Assembly (NCBI RefSeq): GCF_910592395.1
Contig: NC_088314.1
Location: 20,544,070-20,608,069, forward strand
From: Lineus longissimus
Lineage: Eukaryota > Nemertea > Pilidiophora > Heteronemertea > Lineidae
Length of the DNA: 64,000 nt
Direction: 5' to 3'
In this document: positions 58,801 to 64,000 of the stretch, in pieces
Layout of the letters: each line of letters begins with the position of its first letter
How positions within the stretch are numbered: position 1 is the stretch's first letter
Translations under genes and position numbers: made by a program
The notes under the pieces: generated by a model
What the model was told of the DNA's origin: nothing
What the model saw: only the letters and a program-made list of their open reading frames with translations
Databases searched by the model: none

Positions 58801-61800
58801 TCGAATGAAATACTGATAATGCTCGATGATTTCTAATCGAAAACAACGAAACCAATTAATTTGGGTGAATTTTAAAAGAGCGCAATTTAGGCAGCAGAAA
58901 TAAATCAAATTTATACCGAATCTCTGCACACATTCGCTGGATATTTCAACGAGAAGCATTGTTGAAATATTTCAGGAAAGCACATCTGGGAATGACTAAA
59001 ATAATAAACTGTACTGAGCTCTACTTGCCCAAGACTCGGCAATTTAGTTTCTACAGTACTAGGTAAGCCTTTATACAGCAGCTTAAGTCAATTGCTCTCA
59101 CGTGACATTAGTTAATTCCTTATAGGTCTAATTGGTTTAAGACTCTTACTATGTGAAAGCCTATGTCTAAAAGCTTGGCCCTGTTTTACCTATGGCCTTG
59201 CAAAGTCGGGCCATGCTGGTGAACTGACTAGGAGCACTGATGGTGTATGGACTTAGTATGAATGCTACGCATGGAAGTTTACTGAACACCTAAATGAGAT
59301 GGATTGATGATGAGAAAGCTAGGTACTTTGCTTGCGTAATGATTGCTGCATGCATACTGCAGTAATCTAGGGAGTGAAAGACCTCTTACCAATGTCGCAT
59401 GCACTGAGTCATCGCAGGATGGGGAACTCTCAATTGCAGCATGCATTAGTTCAGAAATCGGACTCACACTACTCTCGTGAATCGTGCTGCGTGGAAGTGG
59501 ATCAGAGGGTCGTCGGATTGACATGTCCTGGGCGTGGACCAGTGGAGAAGGGTTCTGAATAAATCCTCGATAGTTCGGCGCTTCACTCTCATGGGAAGGT
59601 TTCAGTTTGAGTTGAGTGTCCAGGTGAATATCAGTTACACACGAGTCATGTTTATGAGGTGCTAAGACAGTGTCACATGGTTCACACACAGTTTGACAGA
59701 CACATGGATTGGATTCATCATACACGAAATTAGAGTTAGTCGGATGCATGGCAGTATCTCTCAAAGGACTGCCAGGGGGTGGCTGGGTTTCGGGGTTACC
59801 TTTAGTGCTTTTGCCGCCTAAGAGAGCTTTGAGAGCCACTTCTAACATGACAGGTTCTGTCCTACGGCGATTTACAAAGCGTTGTTTAGAAGCTATGTCA
59901 GCGGGGATGAACTTTGTGAAGTGTATAGAGTCTAGAGTAGCGTTAGAGTGGACAAAGGTCTGTACCTGGTTTGTCCCACTAGAGGTATCAGTCGACGGTT
60001 CACATCCGGGCGGCCCCAGATTGTCTGGTACCGTGGTTGCATCCAAGCACACGGATTCAGGTAGAGTAGACAGAGCTGTGGCAGCAGAGGGAGATGATAT
60101 CGCCAAGAGAGATGTTGTCATTGGTACGGATGATGATAACGGTGAGGGTACACCGACAGCCTCGAACGACTCCACTTGACCACTTTGCATGCAGGACAGA
60201 CCTACTTGGCTGAGTCCAGGACCAACTGCTACAGAGTGCCTGTGCATGTGCTGTCGGTTAGGGTGGGAGAGATCAGGATGAGAGGTCATTTTGGGAGCAT
60301 CGGTTGCACCAACGGTTTTCGTCTCATATGTTAGACCGATCGCTTCAGATAGATGTGGTACATTAGCCAAAACATGCTCGTGTGGTGTTTGTAACACCTT
60401 GGCAAGCTGTGCATGAAGATTGATGGCAGGTACAGACCCGCGCCGAAGTTTGCCAGTCATAGAGGTTGGGAGGAGATGCTGGAGGTGTGGAGGGACAATG
60501 ACAGGGGGGGTGGGGGTATCGTGCAGGGAGGAAGTGGAAGGGAGACCGGACGTTGTGGGAGGAGGGATAGAGCCAGGTGCACCAGAGGACAGAGGTGGAG
60601 AAGATGGCGCAGCAGGGACTGGGGAGGAACCCTCAGTCGATGCACTGGTCATGCTTGGTTCATTTTGGCCACTCGCAACCCCTGAAGCATTGAGAGCGAT
60701 GGTGAATCCACCCCTTTCATTCAAGTATGATGTTGGTGAGCCCTCATTTATGTCCTGGTCAGTATATCTTACACCCTGTGAAATTTCATCGATGATCGGT
60801 GTAATCAGGAATCTACCCTCTTCGACTCTTTGGACCTCACTGAGATGAAGTTCTCCTGCTACAGTTGAATCATATTCACACAGGACAATATTACTCATGG
60901 CACTTACATCAGTTAGGAGCTGATTCGAACTGGTAGACGTGGGCAAGGGTACAGGCTTGAAACCAGCTGGCAGAGCGCTCGATGTGACGACTTGTAATGG
61001 CCCACCAGCCACTGACTGTACTAAGAACTGCTGAGGCTGGTTAGGTGTGGGCGTCAGAAGCGGTGGATGTGGTGTCTGAAGCTCATGCCCGCTGTGTCCG
61101 CTGGAAGATGTAGGCATGGAGCCAGGTTGCTTTCTGTTAGTGTGCAGCTTCTCTATAAGCGCCTGTTCGAGGTTAGCCAAATCAGGTGGACGCTTGATCT
61201 CCTTGGGTTTCAAAGGTGTAGGTGCTGTGACAGACGAGTTATCAGATTGTGTGTTGGTTGTCTGGGGTTTGGTCCCAGTGGTTGCAACTGTCTGTTGAGC
61301 TGGAATGTGTTGAGGTGACTGTTGACCGTGAATGCTCGGTGTGTTAACAGGCGGCCCAGCCTCTGATGTGGTGGCTTCGAATTTCCTCTGGGAGCTTGGT
61401 GAAAGGGGCACTCCTTGACTCGGTGGTTGGCTTGGCAGTGGAAGCTGTTGCTGGGATTGGCTTGGAGTGATGGAAGAAGAAGCAGGCGGTTGTGTAGAGC
61501 CCTCAAGCTGATTCAACGTTGATCCCGGCACAGCTGTGGCAATGGTTGTCTGAGTACTCGGCACAGAACTTGCACTGATCGTCGTAGTGGCCTGGGCCGG
61601 GACTTGTGAACCAGCTGGTATCCCCGACTGTTGCACTGGCTGTTGGCTTGGAGGCTGGACTTGGTTTGTATTTGGCATCTGTGCATTCATCATCTGGGCT
61701 TGAATCTGTGCCGAAGTGAGTGACGTTGGCTGGGATGATGGCGGCCCAGGCATTCCAGCACCCTGACCAGGCATCGACGGCATGAACTGACCCGGTGAGA

Positions 61801-64000
61801 TGAGCGGAATTCCTGACGGATACCACGCCTGGACATACTGTCCATACTGATTCTGGAATATCACCGGGAAGCCTTGCATTTGATTCTGCATGAGATTCTG
61901 CTGACTCGGCTGTGCCACAGTTCCGCCTGGTGCTGTTGATTGATGCATCGCCATCCCATCAGCAACACTCAAAGTTGGGGTGGAAACCTTAACAACATCT
62001 GAAGCAGGCGTCTGCGTCCCGCTGACATTCTGAGAATAAGATTCGCCCCGCAATTCCACAACCGCCGGTACAGTCTTCCGCTGTGATTCGAGCTGGCTCA
62101 GTTTCTGTCTCACACTCTCCATTTGTACACTTGTCACAGGATCCTCGAATGTCATATTAGGACTCGACGTCGACCGATGATACCCGATATTCTGTGCTTT
62201 GGTCATCTGCTTGGCACTACCATCAGGATACGGGAGTGAGTGAGTTGATGATACCACAGTTTCTGCATGTTGAATGGACGGCGATCCTGGATCAGGTTGC
62301 GGAGCAGACGACTCTGTGACGGGGGTGACAATGAATTTCTTATGTCTGCCCTCAGCTTTAACAACGGTCGATTCTGACGGCTGGACAGGTGATGGTGGCA
62401 TGCTCTCATCCTTCTCCACAGGTGCCGAGTCTAACTGACCATCGAAGCTCAGTTTCTGAAAAGAGAGGGTCATCAAGTCAAAGCAAAGACGCAAAATAAA
62501 CCACAGATTTTCCATGCAGAATCATAAGAGTGCAAATTGATGAGTGATTATGATACTCAACAGAAAACAAGCAAAAGCAATAAATTATAAGTATCAGGGC
62601 CAAAGAATCAATGATGCCTGGTGGAAGTATGATGATGACAAATATAAGACTTAAAATGTGGTCAAGTAGAACTTAACAGAAGGAAGAAACAGTTTTCAAG
62701 AAGATGTTCTGATGAACAAAAGGATTTTGAGACCAGCATTTTCAATATGTAACCTGTCAGACAGGATTAATTGGAAGGAGCGGGTAAACTGTTGCATTGG
62801 GTCAATCGAATTGAGCACTTGAGGGCCGACCCTAAGAGCTGCCCCGCAATCTTATAGGCTCCTGTATCCAGCCCCAATAGTCAGTTGTCATATTTCACCT
62901 CAGATATAACAGCTCAGCTCCAAGGTGGAGCAGCCCCGAAACGGACAACATCAAGAATGAGAAGACTACACTGTACCTTCTTGCTCTCGTACTCCTGTTG
63001 TTCTCCTTTGATATTGATGTCCCCCTCGGTCTTGCGACGCGTCGTTGGACTACTCTGTGGTGACTCTGCAGCCTTGAGCTCCGTGCCGATGGACGCCTCG
63101 GGATTCTCTTTCACCAGGCCAATCATATTCTTCACTTGACCAAGAAACATGTCAACGTGTTGAAGTCGCAGCAAATCCTCATTCACCTAGGTGGGAGGAC
63201 ATACATTAGTATTAGAAAGCAGTTTCAAACGTGTCCTCAATGCTCATTCTGCCATTGAGCGATCATTAGCCAAGATTCCTTAATCAAACCGTGATTCTAA
63301 CTCTTACTCAAGACTTCACACTAATATGAGGCCAGGGACAAGCTACAACTTGAGGGCAACTCTGAATTCCACTCACCAGATTATCTGCAATATCCTGCGG
63401 CTGATCATCTTCAAGATTGAACTGGAACGTGACGGTCTTGTCCGTCTCCATCCGACACTCAACCATTTGTTCCCCTTCGTCAGTTTGGACACTTAGCACC
63501 GTAAGATGTGGCAGGTCAGACTTGTGATGCTTCTTCCTCTTCACCTTCTTCTTCTTCACTTTCTCCACCGTAGTTCCTTCATCACTGAAGAGAGACATTC
63601 AAAACTTTCTCAACATTGAACAGAGAAAAAGAAAATTTCCATTTAATCAAAGTGTTTAACACTGAATACACTGTAAATTGTATATTGTAGGTTGTGTGCC
63701 TTTCAAGTCTATGCAGGATGGCCTTAAGTTCACGGACAGACAGATGTTCATCCACCTGAATCCAGCCAGAAGTAGACACCAAGGCACACTCACTCAGCAC
63801 TTTATCTGCAGCAACCAAGAAAGGCCCTATGCAACACTGACTATCCTTCTTCCATGACCTTTTTCATTCAACAGAAGCAGCTAGAGGACCATCATTTACC
63901 TGTCACGCGTAATCTGTGTTTCACCATCAGCAGTCGTCGTCTGTCCTGCAAGCCCTGTTGAAGACTGATGCCCCTGTGGTTGGGCTGGTGCCTGCTGCTG
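52811..64000 (-). CDS. WNK: WNK (with-no-lysine) kinase, C-terminal six exons, 5' truncated
   Basis: Minus-strand exons in transcript order: 64000-63900 (partial), 63584-63377, 63186-62977, 62455-59390, 54296-54193, 53909-52811 (TAG stop); 4788 nt, 1595 residues visible. WNKs sense chloride/osmolarity and phosphorylate SPAK/OSR1 to control cation-chloride cotransport. The kinase domain lies right of the window. Visible here: an OSR1_C/PF2-like domain (MVECRMETDKTVTFQFNLED, then NEDLLRLQHVDMFLGQVKNM), a 3066-nt exon of Ser/Pro/Gln-rich disordered sequence carrying SPAK/OSR1-docking-like motifs (GRFLITPI near 60791-60818; a KFIVTPV variant near 62318-62350), a YDRPGSAPISDG exon, and a last exon with a coiled-coil-like RHKQEEESLKGRQAQEIADY, KTKTITEDMLKYVDLGKERS, poly-Gln and a Pro/Gly/Gln C-terminus. 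Whether the orthologue is WNK1-like specifically cannot be told; invertebrates usually have one gene. Confidence 0.9.
53269..53292 (-). repeat. WNK: CAA/CAG poly-glutamine repeat in the last WNK exon
   Basis: Eight consecutive Gln codons, read on the minus strand after PPAPS. Trinucleotide tract within coding sequence, with a shorter QQQMQQQQ tract just N-terminal to it. Potentially length-variable. Confidence 0.85.
55330..55560. repeat. 23-bp tandem repeat (about ten copies)
   Basis: Units of the form ca/tactttgtttacRtctgctttag with a 23-bp period, varying mainly at two positions (c/t and a/g). A clean minisatellite in the WNK intron. Confidence 0.9.
55948..56020 (+). mobile_element. Possible tRNA-derived SINE fragment
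   Basis: The segment has an A-box-like ggctcaatagcgg and a near-canonical B box (gggttcaattccc) 51 bases on. That is slightly too far apart for a functional tRNA but normal for a decayed tRNA-derived SINE head. No cloverleaf closes properly. Weak call. Confidence 0.3.
56631..56701. ncRNA. Candidate 71-nt stem-loop (pre-miRNA-like)
   Basis: tgctcagttctttagc at 56631-56646 is perfectly complementary to gctaaagaactgagca at 56686-56701. After a small bulge, an AGCC/GGCT extension continues the stem, leaving a loop of about 24 nt. Size and stem length fit a microRNA precursor inside the WNK intron. A short MITE or chance palindrome is equally possible without expression data. Confidence 0.35.
59390..62455 (-). 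other. WNK: 3066-nt internal exon of WNK, disordered region with RFxV/I motifs
   Basis: Starts after acceptor ctcttttcag with KLSFDGQLDSAPVEKDES and ends at a GTAAGA donor after SVHATL; exactly 1022 codons, phase 0-0. Rich in Ser, Thr, Pro and Gln. It holds one full docking match G-R-F-L-I-T-P-I and a K-F-I-V-T-P-V variant. The phase fits the 54296 exon across a 5.1-kb intron. Confidence 0.85.

Larger units (their letters stand above)
54297..59389 (-). other. WNK: 5.1-kb WNK intron
   Basis: Non-coding on both strands as far as I can see. It holds a 23-bp tandem repeat (55330-55560), a possible tRNA-derived SINE fragment (about 55948-56020) and a 71-nt hairpin (56631-56701). Alternative exons of WNK could hide here; none is evident. 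Confidence 0.7.

Noticed and set aside
60413-60848. Plus-strand frames opposite the WNK 3-kb exon
   Set aside because: Shadow frames of a GC-rich coding exon on the minus strand, which has clear WNK similarity and splice sites.
52811-63584. Separate genes for each minus-strand frame (52811-53788, 59279-62515, 62914-63186, 63308-63598)
   Set aside because: Splice sites and phases connect them into one reading frame (sum 4788 nt, in frame), and the content matches successive parts of a WNK kinase.
63582-63818. Minus-strand frame reading VAADKVLSECALVSTSGWIQ as an extra WNK exon
   Set aside because: It has an acceptor-like ctgcag but no GT donor in the right place, and exon 63900 already joins exon 63584 in phase. 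It could be a rare cassette, but I cannot support it.

Overview
This is a eukaryotic (metazoan) nuclear window. Genes are split by GT-AG introns in all phases, are separated by transposon-derived repeats, and include an animal endoplasmin and an animal WNK kinase. The gene content (a giant thrombospondin-3-like acidic protein, a secreted VWA-plus-multi-Kunitz protein, one Wnk gene) suggests an invertebrate, plausibly marine and lophotrochozoan or deuterostome. I cannot place it more precisely from the sequence alone.

Layout, left to right. (1) 1203-12201, plus: sixteen 3' exons of HSP90B1/GRP94, ending in KDEL; the 5' exons lie outside the window. Its charged linker is split over five tiny in-frame exons. 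(2) 12202-17976: 3' UTR, mobile-element debris and a 97-bp minisatellite that appears to have grown out of the tail of a LINE. (3) 17977-27477, plus: one uninterrupted 9.5-kb exon encoding about 3166 residues of nearly cysteine-free DGDGIPD-type calcium-binding repeats. It is divided by four short basic/Cys-pair spacers that look like proprotein cleavage boundaries. (4) 27478-31920: probable 3' UTR, a MITE and a (CCCTGT)n array. (5) 31921-41271, plus: a complete 17-exon gene for a secreted protein with signal peptide, VWA domain, eight Kunitz domains and five copies of a six-cysteine mini-domain. It grew by recent tandem exon duplication, and the predicted Kunitz P1 residues differ between domains. 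(6) 41441-42729: a 1.29-kb foldback element that would make a long hairpin. (7) 42730-52810: degenerate minisatellites, then gene-poor sequence that is probably partly the Wnk 3' UTR. (8) 52811-64000, minus: six 3' exons of a WNK kinase; the kinase-domain exons lie beyond the right edge.

Exon boundaries were set by reading splice sites and checking phase. Summed coding lengths close in frame for all three spliced genes: 2241 nt for HSP90B1, 2493 nt for VWA-Kunitz, 4788 nt for Wnk. The genes do not form one pathway that I can demonstrate. A common thread is the secretory route: an ER chaperone next to a giant probably secreted calcium binder and a secreted protease-inhibitor array. That is positional observation only. 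The best candidates for undescribed biology are the giant repeat protein with its periodic cleavage-like spacers, and the VWA-Kunitz gene with its mini-domain and varied reactive sites.
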